Shown in pieces: positions 28,401 to 37,693 of a stretch of DNA of 64,000 nucleotides. Below the pieces are notes generated by a model. It did not search any database, was not told the DNA's origin, and saw only the letters and a list, made by a program, of their open reading frames with translations. The translations under genes were made by a program, and so were the position numbers. Source of the stretch: Bacteroidales bacterium (GTDB lineage: Bacteria; Bacteroidota; Bacteroidia; Bacteroidales; VadinHA17); assembly GCA_016715075.1 (NCBI GenBank), contig JADKBK010000020.1, positions 37,620 to 101,619 on the forward strand, read 5' to 3'. Within the stretch, counting starts at the first letter, position 1. Each line of letters begins with the position of its first letter.

Positions 28401-30484
28401 GCATCATTGGTTATCGGAACAGTAACCGACATTGTCGATCCGTTCAGTGATCCTGCAATAAATGTCAGAGTACCTGAGGTGGAAGTATAATCGCTACCTG
28501 CAAGGGCTGTCACATTGCTGGTTATAAAATCAACTGCCAATGCATCCTGAATGTCGCCAGTAAGGGTAACAGTAAATATCGCGTTACCATCTGCCTCATC
28601 AACAATTACATCGTTAATGGAAAGACTTGCGACATCATTATCAGTTATTGTTCCCAGAGCCTGACCATCTCCTATAGTTGAATTTACAGCATTTGAAAGA
28701 TTCACATGGAAAGTTTCAGAGGGTTCAACAAGGTTATCATCTGTTAATGGAACTGAAATTGTAACAGAAGTACTACCTGCCAATATTGTATAAGGAGCTG
28801 AGATCAGAGCTGAGAAATCGGTACCGGCAAGTGCTGTAACATCCGCAGTATTTACATCAAATGTGACATCGCATGCCGCAGGTGCGGAGAGTGATACAGT
28901 GAATACTGCATTGCCATCTGCTTCTCCTGAGGTCACATCGCCGATCGTCAGGGACGGAACTGGCTGAACTGTTGCAGTTACCTGGGAACGGGCTCCTTCG
29001 CATCCGAAGGAGTTGATAACTGCTACCCAGTAGTTGGTAGTGGCAATCAAAACATCTGTTGTGAATGTATTGTCCGTATCGTTTGTACTTGTTTTAAGGA
29101 GTAATCCACCTGAAGCGGCATCATACCATTTGTACTGTTCACCTGTAGCTGCTCCGGAAGCGCTCAGAAGAGCGGTATAGCCGGTGCAGATAGCTGCTCC
29201 GGTTACAGCAGGCGCTGCAGGTTTAGGGTTGATTACAAAGGTAGTAGCAGTGCGGCAGCCGGGAGCTGTTGAACATTCTGCATAGTAGGTATAGGTACCT
29301 GGAGTATCGGTATCTGTCAGTCCTCCTGGTTTTCCAACCGGATCAAAAGGAGTGCCTGAACCCATTAATGTACCGCCTGACGATGCTGTGTACCAGTCAA
29401 GACTTCCAGGTACAGTATAAGTAACTGATACTCTGATATAATCAACTGATGCTGTTCTTGTTCCTATACCGCTCTGATTTAATACAGATAGGGCAACTCC
29501 AAAATTTGAATTTCGTACATCATTGGCAGTCCATGTTGTACCCCATGTGTCGGAGGTACTGCCGTAATTGGCCACAGTTAAGGTAGTCGGCCAGTCAGTA
29601 CCTGAAGCCTTATTACTACCTGTTCCGGTTACAATCGTCCCATTCTTAATAAGGCTCAGGGTAACATCATTTATACTGTTACCTCCGCCATTTGAGGAGC
29701 TTGACCTGCTAATAGAAACCTGGAATCCAATATTTGTAGCATTGGATGGAATTGTACTTGCAAAACCATAATTTGTACCTTGAAGGTATTCAGAAGTTCC
29801 ATTCGTAGAAATAGTTACAGTCGCGCTGCCTGCTGTAGTGATATTATTGAAGTTAGTCCAGTTGCCACCGGTACCAGGGCCATTTACATTCGCTCCTGTT
29901 CCGGCATCTGTAAGTACACTTGTAATCGGGCTGCCAGTTGAACAGACCGTTGAAGAAGTCATTGAACCACTTTCTCCGGCACATATTATTGGACCGGCCG
30001 TAACTGGTGGTATATTAATTAAAACTGCCGCACTTCCTTCCTGGCCCCAGCAACCAGCTGCTGACTGAGCCCTGAAGTAATATGTACCCGGGGTACTGAT
30101 TACTTGTGAGGTCGAAGGCGTAGCCGTTGAAGTACCGCCTGAGGTTGTACCCTGGAAATAGATTGTTCCGTCGCCACCGTTGGATGCATTCAGAGTGGTG
30201 TTAATACATACTGTTCCGCCACCGGTAACATTTACAGCTGCCGGAAGAGCATTAACAGTAATCTCTATTGGTGATGAAATATTATTGATACAAACACCCG
30301 ATGATACTGTTCTGCGATACCAGGTTGTCTGAGAAAGTGCAGCAGGTGAATAATTCTGCTGGTTCCTGGTTCCGGCTGCATTTCCAAATCCTGCAGATGC
30401 ACTGATTGTACTGCTTTCCCAGTTATATGTATAGCCTCCACCGCTACCTCCTGTTGGTACGCCTGTCAGAGTAACAGGTGTCAA
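25469..30484 (-). CDS. Giant surface protein, fragment 6: Ig-like modules and Calx-beta repeats 1-10
   Basis: 1,671 codons. The first 500 residues are Ig/PKD-like ('GGGTVCINTTLNASNGGDG', 'YYAECSTAPGCRT') with one larger beta-sandwich. From about 28.95 kb onward come ten Calx-beta repeats of about 114 residues, each with 'DVTVDEAAGNAVFTVTLTG' and closing with 'TITDNDASS'. In known Calx-beta proteins the acidic 'TDND/DDD' loops bind calcium, so this region may be calcium-stiffened. The false C-terminal tail begins at 25490, where CGCCTCATC is read as CGCCCATC. The overlapping long plus-strand ORFs here are shadows of the repeats. Confidence 0.87.
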   Translation of the reverse strand: MTPVTLTGVPTGGSGGGYTYNWESSTISASAGFGNAAGTRNQQNYSPAALSQTTWYRRTVSSGVCINNISSPIEITVNALPAAVNVTGGGTVCINTTLNASNGGDGTIYFQGTTSGGTSTATPSTSQVISTPGTYYFRAQSAAGCWGQEGSAAVLINIPPVTAGPIICAGESGSMTSSTVCSTGSPITSVLTDAGTGANVNGPGTGGNWTNFNNITTAGSATVTISTNGTSEYLQGTNYGFASTIPSNATNIGFQVSISRSSSSNGGGNSINDVTLSLIKNGTIVTGTGSNKASGTDWPTTLTVANYGSTSDTWGTTWTANDVRNSNFGVALSVLNQSGIGTRTASVDYIRVSVTYTVPGSLDWYTASSGGTLMGSGTPFDPVGKPGGLTDTDTPGTYTYYAECSTAPGCRTATTFVINPKPAAPAVTGAAICTGYTALLSASGAATGEQYKWYDAASGGLLLKTSTNDTDNTFTTDVLIATTNYWVAVINSFGCEGARSQVTATVQPVPSLTIGDVTSGEADGNAVFTVSLSAPAACDVTFDVNTADVTALAGTDFSALISAPYTILAGSTSVTISVPLTDDNLVEPSETFHVNLSNAVNSTIGDGQALGTITDNDVASLSINDVIVDEADGNAIFTVTLTGDIQDALAVDFITSNVTALAGSDYTSTSGTLTFIAGSLNGSTMSVTVPITNDAISEVTTETFNVTLSNLISTGSASISDPLGVGTITDNDASSVAVNDVTVDEAAGNAVFTVTLTGAIQDALTVDYTTGDVTALAGSDYTTVANTLTFAGGSADGATLSITVPILQNLINEPSETFDVTLSNVLSTGTATITDAIGVGTITDDDVSSVAVNDVTVDEAAGNAVFTVTLTGAIQDALTVDYTTSDVSALAGSDYTGTTLPVGTVTFPAGSASGATQSVSIPVTDDAVTESTETFDVNLANVLSTGTATITDGLGVGTITDNDASSVAIDDVTVDEAAGNAVFTVTLTGAIQDALSVDYTTSDVTALAGSDYTTAANTLTFAGGSADGATLSITVPILQNTINEPTETFNVTLSNVSSTGTATITDALGVGTITDDDVASVAVNDVTVDEAAGNAIFTVTLTGAIQDALTVDYTTGDVTALAGSDYTTAANTLTFAGGSADGATLSITVPILQNLINEPTETFDVTLSNVLSTGTATITDALGVGTITDDDASSVAVNDVTVDEAAGNAVFTVTLTGAVQDALTVDYTTSDVTALAGSDYTTAANTLTFAGGSADGATLSITVPILEDLITEPTETFDVTLSNVLNTGTATITDALGAGTITDNDASSVAVNDVTVDEAAGNAVFTVTLTGAIQDALTVDYTTSDVTALAGSDYTGTTLPVGTVTFPAGSASGATQTISIPVTDDAVTEPTETFDVNLANVLSTGTATISDALGVGTITDNDVSSVAVNDVTVDEAAGNAVFTVTLTGAIQDALTVDYTTSDVTALAGNDYTTAANTLTFAGGSADGATLSITVPILQNLINEPTETFDVTLSNVLSTGTATITDALGVGTITDDDVSSVAVNDVTVDEAAGNAVFTVTLTGAVQDALTVDYTTGDVTALTGSDYTLTTGTVTFAAGSADGATQTITVPILEDLITEATESFDVTLSNVLNTGTATITDALGVGTITDNDASSVAVNDVTVDGRQAMRSLQ

Positions 30485-30565
30485 AGCCTGAGCAGATTAC
30501 CTGTGGTGAGGATATAACATTTACTATCGCGGGTTGGATTGTCACAGTTACACTTCCCTGCGGAC

Positions 30566-33500
30566 TCAGCATCCTGCCGCTGATTGCGACCGGAAATAGT
30601 ATGTGAAGGTACCTACAGTGGTAATTGTCTGTGAAGAGCCGCCGAGATCAATGGCCGTTCCATTTGATGTAGTCCCCTGGAAGTATATAGTTCCGCCGGC
30701 CCCGCCGCTTGCTGTTATCGTTGCAGAAGCGCAGAATGTTCCTCCACCTGTGACTGTTGTTGCAGCCGGCAATGGATCTATAGTTATCTGGACGGCCGGG
30801 GATATATCCGTACATCCGCCCGAAGTTACAGTCCTTCTAAACCAGGTAGGTACAGTCAAAGGCCCGGGAGAATAATCAAGTAAGTTCCTTACTCCGGTTG
30901 CATTTATAAATGTTGTCCCATCTATACTGCTTTCCCAGTTAAATGTATAATTTCCAATTCCGGCGCCACCGGTAGGTTGGGACCCTGTTATAGTTGCAGG
31001 AGCCGTATTTGAACAAACTGATGGCTGTGAGCTCACAGTATTATCCGCTATGGCAGAACTGACAATTACAGATCCGGAGACGTTACTCGTGGTTGTGCAA
31101 TTGCTTGCATTTGTAACAACACAATAATAATAAGTTGTTCCCGGAGTTGTTGTCAGAGGTGTATAACTGCCTGAAATAGCTCCGGCAATCGGAATGCCAC
31201 CGCTGTTTGACTGAGAACCATTACTGTACCACTGATAATCAGTTGCACCGGCTGAAGTGACAGACAATGTTGTTGCTATATCATTCTGACAGTAGGACAT
31301 AATTGCAGGAAATGGCTGGCCTGTAATAACAGGATTAGCATTTACCTGGACAGGGAACTGTGTATCTAAGACAGCAGTACAGCCGTCTGCATCAGTATAA
31401 TTGACACTAACAGATTGTAACCCCGGTGTGGTCCAGGTTATTGTAATTGTGTTGTCAGATATTGTTCCTCCTGAATATGTACCACCAATCACTGTCCAAA
31501 CATAATTGGTCATTCCCGATTCGGTAGTATATATATTACCTGTAGAATTATTGCATGTAGTCGCATTACCAACAATTGTCGGAAGCGGTCGCGGATTCAA
31601 TGCAACAGTTGTAGGCCATGAATAACCTGTCGTTGGATTACATTCATTTAAGATCACAACATTATATTCGCCCTGTGCACTCAAAGGAGCATTAGGAATT
31701 ATTGGATTCTGATCTGTGGAAATTACAGTAACGAAATCCGGACCATACCATACATAACTTGTTCCTCCTGAAGGAGCAAAAAGATGCAGGGTTGAGCCTT
31801 CACATAATGGAGCAGTTACCGGAGAGTCGCTGTATACATTGCTGTCATCGAGAGTTAGACCGGTCTGGACAGCAACTACAGTCTGTGCGGTAGCTGAACA
31901 TCCATTAGCATCTGTAACGGTAACAATGTAAGTCCCTGATGCCGCAAGCGGTGCCGAAGTTATAGTCGGATTCTGAAGGAGGGAGGCAAAACTGTTTGGC
32001 CCTGTCCAGCTGTAGGATGTTTCACCATCTGGTCCTGATGAAAGGATCAGATCTGAGGTTTCGCATATTGGCGAATTGCTTCCGATGGTAGGAACAGGCA
32101 AAGCATTTACAATCAAGTCAATTCCATTATCACTTCCTGTGACAGCGGGAGTGCTGCTTATTACCCTTATCCTGTAACCTGATCCGGTAGTCGTATTTGC
32201 CGGAATAGTACCTGAGATGATTCCTGAAGTTGTCTGTGTCAATGACCCAAGTACTACAGGAGCTGCGAAAGATCCGCTTGCGTCAGATAACTGGGCTGTG
32301 AAAATATTTCCGGCCGTGAATAAACCTGTAACACTAAATGGAACTGAAACAGGAGATCCTGCACAGAAAGGTGAACCGGCTATTGCACCAGTTGAAATCC
32401 CTTTGTGTATCTCGCCAAAAGTAAAGAATCTGTTTAAGCCGATATCGACTGAACCGGTTACTCCATTTGAAGCGGCAGTTCCGCCAAGATCAGTATATGA
32501 TCCTGCCAGGGCAGTGCTTCCGGCAATTGTATTAAGAGGGAAGATTGCAGATGGCCTGGTTAGTGAAACTGAACTTCCGGTAAAGTTACCAGCAGTAACC
32601 AATGACCAATGTTCAGTGGAACTTAAAAGATCCAGTGTTCCATCAACAGAACCGCCTGTTGAAGCAGTAAATGATTCAACCTGAGCAGTAACCAAACCTG
32701 AGCCTGTAACAGGATTAACCAGCGAGAATGGCAGATAAGTTGTGCCCTTCCCAAGCGGTAAATTATAGGTGGAACCAGTACCCAAACTGACAGGTAAAGT
32801 CCATAAAACCGGCCCGTTAATAAACGAATTAGCCGAGCCGCCTGCAATAGCAGTTGTTAAAGTATTAGTAATTGAAAGCAGATTGGAAGTTGAGCTTGTC
32901 AGATTACCTGAAGTCAGTGTTAGTATGCCATTGACTGTCTGACTGCTGCCCAATACAACACCTGCAGGGTTATTTATTATAAGATCATTAAATATTGTAT
33001 TTGAACTTCCACTGATTGTTTGTGCAGCGGTACCATTGATAGAAACAACGCCTGCCTGGGCATTAAATGTTCCGTTATTTGTAAAGTTGCCTCGCAAGGT
33101 CAGACCATAATTGCCTGTGGCATCCGAGTTCAATGATGCTCCGCTGTTTATAATAAGAGGAACTAAATTATTAAGGATTTTGGCCTCATTCAGTGTAATC
33201 TCACCTGTACCGGCTATCAATACTCCGTTTGAAGCAGTGAAGGTAGTCAGCCATTCAGGGCCGGCAATTCGTGATGTTCCGGTATTATACTGTAATCTTG
33301 CAGACGTTCCGTAAGTCGGAGCTACCGATGCGGTTGCTGTTCCTGCCATTGTAAGTGTGCCATTAACTGTAACACCTGCAGTAGTCTTGATATCTGTGCC
33401 TGAAAGTGTAAGATTCCCCAGGTAGGTACCTGTTTTCACAGTCTGTGCTGCCGATCCGTTATATTCCACTGTACTGCCTGCAAAGGTTGTCAGGGTACCA

Positions 33501-36500
33501 CCAATAGTTCCTGAAGACATGAGCTGTCCAGCTACTCTCAGTGTTCCAGCACCTGTGAAGGTTATTGTTGCACTGGATCCGGTATTATCTGTTGTGATAT
33601 CGCCTGAAACATTTACTGTTCCGGTTGTAATTGTTATCCTGTGCCTTGTTGTGCCGCCGCCGCCGTTCGTAAATGCAATACTTCCTGCATTCAAGGTACC
33701 GGCGCCAACTGCTATCTGGTTCAGATAGCTTGTGCCACCTCCGCCGCCGGTTTGACCTGCTCTCGGAATCGTTATAGCACCTGAAACACTAAGCGAGATT
33801 CCGCCTGAGATCGTAAGAGTGTTATTATTTGTATTGTTTGAAGGGAATGTCAGAGAGACACATCCTGCATTAACATTAGCTGTTACATTGAAGCCCCCGG
33901 TAATGTTCACAACATCTCCTGCGAGAGGATAGATCCCCGCAGATACAGCAGGACCACCCGCAGTAAATGACCATGTATTGTTATTGTCCCAGTTGCCTGT
34001 TGCCCTGGAGTAGAAAATTGTTCCCTGAACAGTTATAGTAACATCGAATGTTGCAAATTCAATGCCGTTGGTAGCAGTAACGGTATAAGTATTTGTAGCA
34101 GAAGATACTGTTGGTGTTCCACTTATAACACCAGTCAGAGGATCAATATTGAGACCGTCAGGCAACAATGGAAGAATAGTATATCCTGTTACTATTCCGG
34201 TTACTATCGGATTCAAAGGTGATATAGTAACTCCCTTTGTAAAAGTATTCGGTGTAGGATAGCTCAGATTACTGACACCAACAGAGGTGGCAGGAACTAC
34301 TTCCCCGTCCGCCAGGATTGTTGCCGGATTATATGAACTTGTCAATGTATTATAGAACCGGATCTGTGACAGCTGAGTAAGTGATAACCCGCTGGCAGAT
34401 GTTCCAGCATAGATTTTTCCTCCTGTCCCGGAAGTGCCGTCAAATCCTCCGGTCCATCCGTTGATTGTCAGAGTCTGACCTGCTGTCCAGGTGGCTGACT
34501 GACTATCAGCAAACCACAAAGTTGATGCTGTGTTTAAGACAATTGTTCCGCTGGCAGACAGAGTGAGGACAGAAGCTGCCGGTGGATTAACAGAATTGAT
34601 ATTAAAGCCTCCCGTATTAAGGGTTCCTCCACTACCATTCATTGTAAACGGTCCTGTATTCAAATTCCCTGTTAACGTGGCTGTACAAGACGTCTTTGTC
34701 ATTGAAACAGTACCGCTTGTATTAAACCCTGCAATATTCTGATTAGCAGTCCCTGAAATTGTAACAGGTGAAGCATTGGCTGTAAATGAACCGCCGGAGA
34801 TTATCACAAAATTACCTCCCAGGGTCAGCCCATAGTTATTGGTAACATCGGTATTCAATGTGGCACCGCTATTTATAGTCAGCGGAACCGAAGCATTGAA
34901 TACTTTTGGTTCATTAAGCGTGATAGCTCCTGTATTTGCAATTACTACCCCGCCAGTTGCCGTAAATGGAGTAATCCATTCAACTCCCGCAGGAAGGGCT
35001 GTTGAAGTATTATACTGAAGGGATGCTCCAGCTCCGTAAGTCGGAGCAATAGATGCAGCCGAGGTGCCTTCCATTGAAAGGATTCCATTTACAGTCACCC
35101 CGGTCAGTGTTTTTAAGCCACTTCCTGAAAGTGTAAGATTATTATAAATAAAATTAACGGCTGTCTGGGCACCTGCAGCATTATAGTTCACTGTACAACC
35201 TGCAAAAAGAGTTAAAGTTCCGGTAGAGGAGGTAAGGAATGAGCCACCAAGGTTTAATGTACCAGCGCCTGTGAATACAAATGCAGCGCTTCCGTTACTG
35301 CCTGTTTGAGTAACGTTCCCGGCAATGTTTACTGTTCCGGTTGAGATATTGATCTGATGCCTGATAGTTGTTCCTCCGCTTGTGAAGGCAACGCTTCCTG
35401 CATTCAGAATACCTGCGCCTACATTGATTTGATTGGAGCCATTTCCGGATCTGGGTATGGTAATTGCTCCGGAAACGTCAACTGTAACTCCGGTATTAAC
35501 AGTCAATGAAGTAGCTGTCGCCGTTGTGAAATTTAATATTGCACATGCTGCGTTAACAGTAGCGGTAACGTTGAAACCTCCTACAATATTTACCACATCT
35601 CCTGCAGCGGGGAAAATCCCTGCAGGAACAGCTGCACCGCCTGATGTATAGGACCAGGTGGTGTTAACATTCCAGTTGCCGCTTACCCTTGAGTAAAACG
35701 CTGTTCCGAGAACCGTTATAGAGATATCAAAGGTAGTGCTTCCGTTTACGTTGGTTGCAGTAACAGTATGTGTCTGCTGAGGAGTAAATAGCAATGGAGT
35801 TCCGGTAATAATCCCTGTTGCCGGATCAATGTTAAGACCTGAAGGCAGTCCGGGACTTACGGAATATGTATCCACTGTTCCTGCAACTGTAGGAGCCAAT
35901 GGGGTAATCAGAGTATTTTTATTGAAGATATTTGGAGTCGGATAACTTAAAGCACTCGGAGCTGAAGCTGCTGTTGGAACAACTTCACCGCTTGACAATA
36001 TTGTTGCCGGTGCATAGGTTAAGGATAATGAATTGTAGAATCTTATCCTCGCCAGCTGAGCAGTTGTGAGTGCAGTATTAGCTGCTCCGACAAATATCTT
36101 ACCTCCTGTACCTGATGTGCCATCAAAAGCGCCGGTCCATCCTGTAATTGTAAGGGTGGAGCCAGAAGTCCACACTGCTGACTGGCTGTCTGCGAACCAG
36201 AGGGTTGATGTTGTACCAAGGGCAAGAGTTGACAGTCCTGACAAAGTAAGTACAGCAGAAGAGGGAGCAGGATCGGAATTTATATTAAAGCCTCCTGTAT
36301 TAAGAGTTCCTCCATTACCATTCAGGGTAACCGGTCCTGTATTCAGTGCACCAGTTAATGTTGCAATGCCTGATGTCTTCGCAAAAGTTACAGTTCCTGT
36401 TGTGGAAAAGGCTGCAATGCTTTGTGATACCATTGCACCTGAAATAGTTATTGGTGAACCATTTGCAGTAAATGTCCCGCTATTCACGAAATTACCACCG

Positions 36501-37693
36501 AGTGTCAGGCCATAACCTGCTCCTCCGGTATTCAAGGCTGCCCCGGAATTTATTGTCAGAGGAACAGATGTTTCAAGTAATTTTGCTTCATTCAGGGTTA
36601 TCTCTCCTGAATTGGATATTACCACACCATTAGTACCTTCAAAAGTAAGAGGCCATTCCGGACCGGCAATGCGTGGTGAAGGAACGTTATAGACAAGTCC
36701 TGCTGCCGGTCCGTAAACCGGAACTGCTGATGCTGTTGCATCTCCAGCAATTGTAAGTATTCCATTTACAGTAATACCTGTAGTAGTCTTGAGGCCTGAA
36801 CCTGAAAGTGTCAGGTTGCCAAGGTATGTTACGGCTTTAACCGTCTGGACAGCCAATCCGTTATATTCAACCGTGCTGCCGGCAAATGTGGTGAGTGTTC
36901 CGCCAACTGTTCCTGATGACATAAGCTGGCCGCCTACCCGGAGAGTACCGGCTCCTGTAAACAATATTGTTGCACTGATATCTGTACTGTTCGTGGTGAT
37001 GTCACCCGCAACAGTAACTGTCCCCGATGAGATCGTTACCTGGTGCCTGTTTGTTCCTCCACCATTTGTAAATGCTATACTTCCGGCAAGCATGTTACCT
37101 GAACCAACTTGAATCTGATTCATATTGCCGTTGCCTGCTCTTGGAATAGTTATAGCATCCGAGACTGTTAAAGTAATTCCGGTGTTTATAGCAACAGTCA
37201 TGATTGTTGCGGTGGCAGATGGAAAGGTTAAAGACTCACATGCTGCATTTGCTGTAATTGTTACAAGGCGACCGCCTTCAATATATACAATATCGCCTGC
37301 AACCGGGTAAATTCCAACACCTACTGAAGAACCCCCTGAGGTAAATGACCAGGTTGTATTAGTATTCCAGTTGCCTGTTGCTCTTGAGTAGAAAGTAGTA
37401 CCCTGTACTGTGATAGTAATATCAAAAGATGTACTTCCAAAACTATTGGTTGCAGTAATAGCATAGTCAGCCGTTGGTGTAACAGTAGTGGGTGTACCTG
37501 TGATTACTCCTGTCAATGGATTCAGGCTGAGGCCGGCCGGCAGATCCGGAATGACAGTAAAGGATGTAACTGTCCCTGTCACAATCGGATTAAGTGATGA
37601 TATTGCTACATTCTTTGTAAATGTATTTGGTGAAATATAGCTCAGATTAGATGGAGCTATCGCTCCGTTAGGTACAATTTCACCTGTTCCCAA
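30566..37693 (-). CDS. Giant surface protein, fragment 5: He_PIG/beta-helix units 3-5 and Ig/PKD-like modules
   Basis: 2,375 codons from an internal Met; the frame is open further upstream. Three more He_PIG domains lie at about 37.5, 35.8 and 34.15 kb ('LPAGLSLNPLTGVITGTP', 'LPSGLNIDPATGIITGTP', 'LPDGLNIDPLTGVISGTP'), each with its beta-helix. A third copy of the 'FINGPVLWTLP' module follows at 32.8 kb, then a series of cysteine-bearing Ig/PKD-like modules (32.4-30.6 kb: 'ICETSDLILSSGPDG', 'LCEGSTLHLFAPSGG', 'SYCQNDIATTLSV', 'FCASATITASGG'). The frame is lost at 30567 where one G of a pair is missing (restored 'AGCWSPQGSVTVTI'). Confidence 0.85.
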   Translation of the reverse strand: MGTGEIVPNGAIAPSNLSYISPNTFTKNVAISSLNPIVTGTVTSFTVIPDLPAGLSLNPLTGVITGTPTTVTPTADYAITATNSFGSTSFDITITVQGTTFYSRATGNWNTNTTWSFTSGGSSVGVGIYPVAGDIVYIEGGRLVTITANAACESLTFPSATATIMTVAINTGITLTVSDAITIPRAGNGNMNQIQVGSGNMLAGSIAFTNGGGTNRHQVTISSGTVTVAGDITTNSTDISATILFTGAGTLRVGGQLMSSGTVGGTLTTFAGSTVEYNGLAVQTVKAVTYLGNLTLSGSGLKTTTGITVNGILTIAGDATASAVPVYGPAAGLVYNVPSPRIAGPEWPLTFEGTNGVVISNSGEITLNEAKLLETSVPLTINSGAALNTGGAGYGLTLGGNFVNSGTFTANGSPITISGAMVSQSIAAFSTTGTVTFAKTSGIATLTGALNTGPVTLNGNGGTLNTGGFNINSDPAPSSAVLTLSGLSTLALGTTSTLWFADSQSAVWTSGSTLTITGWTGAFDGTSGTGGKIFVGAANTALTTAQLARIRFYNSLSLTYAPATILSSGEVVPTAASAPSALSYPTPNIFNKNTLITPLAPTVAGTVDTYSVSPGLPSGLNIDPATGIITGTPLLFTPQQTHTVTATNVNGSTTFDISITVLGTAFYSRVSGNWNVNTTWSYTSGGAAVPAGIFPAAGDVVNIVGGFNVTATVNAACAILNFTTATATSLTVNTGVTVDVSGAITIPRSGNGSNQINVGAGILNAGSVAFTSGGTTIRHQINISTGTVNIAGNVTQTGSNGSAAFVFTGAGTLNLGGSFLTSSTGTLTLFAGCTVNYNAAGAQTAVNFIYNNLTLSGSGLKTLTGVTVNGILSMEGTSAASIAPTYGAGASLQYNTSTALPAGVEWITPFTATGGVVIANTGAITLNEPKVFNASVPLTINSGATLNTDVTNNYGLTLGGNFVIISGGSFTANASPVTISGTANQNIAGFNTSGTVSMTKTSCTATLTGNLNTGPFTMNGSGGTLNTGGFNINSVNPPAASVLTLSASGTIVLNTASTLWFADSQSATWTAGQTLTINGWTGGFDGTSGTGGKIYAGTSASGLSLTQLSQIRFYNTLTSSYNPATILADGEVVPATSVGVSNLSYPTPNTFTKGVTISPLNPIVTGIVTGYTILPLLPDGLNIDPLTGVISGTPTVSSATNTYTVTATNGIEFATFDVTITVQGTIFYSRATGNWDNNNTWSFTAGGPAVSAGIYPLAGDVVNITGGFNVTANVNAGCVSLTFPSNNTNNNTLTISGGISLSVSGAITIPRAGQTGGGGGTSYLNQIAVGAGTLNAGSIAFTNGGGGTTRHRITITTGTVNVSGDITTDNTGSSATITFTGAGTLRVAGQLMSSGTIGGTLTTFAGSTVEYNGSAAQTVKTGTYLGNLTLSGTDIKTTAGVTVNGTLTMAGTATASVAPTYGTSARLQYNTGTSRIAGPEWLTTFTASNGVLIAGTGEITLNEAKILNNLVPLIINSGASLNSDATGNYGLTLRGNFTNNGTFNAQAGVVSINGTAAQTISGSSNTIFNDLIINNPAGVVLGSSQTVNGILTLTSGNLTSSTSNLLSITNTLTTAIAGGSANSFINGPVLWTLPVSLGTGSTYNLPLGKGTTYLPFSLVNPVTGSGLVTAQVESFTASTGGSVDGTLDLLSSTEHWSLVTAGNFTGSSVSLTRPSAIFPLNTIAGSTALAGSYTDLGGTAASNGVTGSVDIGLNRFFTFGEIHKGISTGAIAGSPFCAGSPVSVPFSVTGLFTAGNIFTAQLSDASGSFAAPVVLGSLTQTTSGIISGTIPANTTTGSGYRIRVISSTPAVTGSDNGIDLIVNALPVPTIGSNSPICETSDLILSSGPDGETSYSWTGPNSFASLLQNPTITSAPLAASGTYIVTVTDANGCSATAQTVVAVQTGLTLDDSNVYSDSPVTAPLCEGSTLHLFAPSGGTSYVWYGPDFVTVISTDQNPIIPNAPLSAQGEYNVVILNECNPTTGYSWPTTVALNPRPLPTIVGNATTCNNSTGNIYTTESGMTNYVWTVIGGTYSGGTISDNTITITWTTPGLQSVSVNYTDADGCTAVLDTQFPVQVNANPVITGQPFPAIMSYCQNDIATTLSVTSAGATDYQWYSNGSQSNSGGIPIAGAISGSYTPLTTTPGTTYYYCVVTNASNCTTTSNVSGSVIVSSAIADNTVSSQPSVCSNTAPATITGSQPTGGAGIGNYTFNWESSIDGTTFINATGVRNLLDYSPGPLTVPTWFRRTVTSGGCTDISPAVQITIDPLPAATTVTGGGTFCASATITASGGAGGTIYFQGTTSNGTAIDLGGSSQTITTVGTFTYYFRSQSAAGC

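Larger units (their letters stand above)
23125..28955 (-). repeat. Array of 17 Calx-beta repeats
   Basis: Period about 342 bp. Repeats 1, 2 and 17 are diverged. Repeats 3-16 fall into three subtypes by their centre: A 'TTAANTLTFAGGSADGATLS', B 'GTTLPVGTVTFPAGSASG', C 'LTTGTVTFAAGSA'. The N-to-C order is A B A A A B A C B C C C C C. Subtype C copies are almost identical at the DNA level. Confidence 0.9.
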
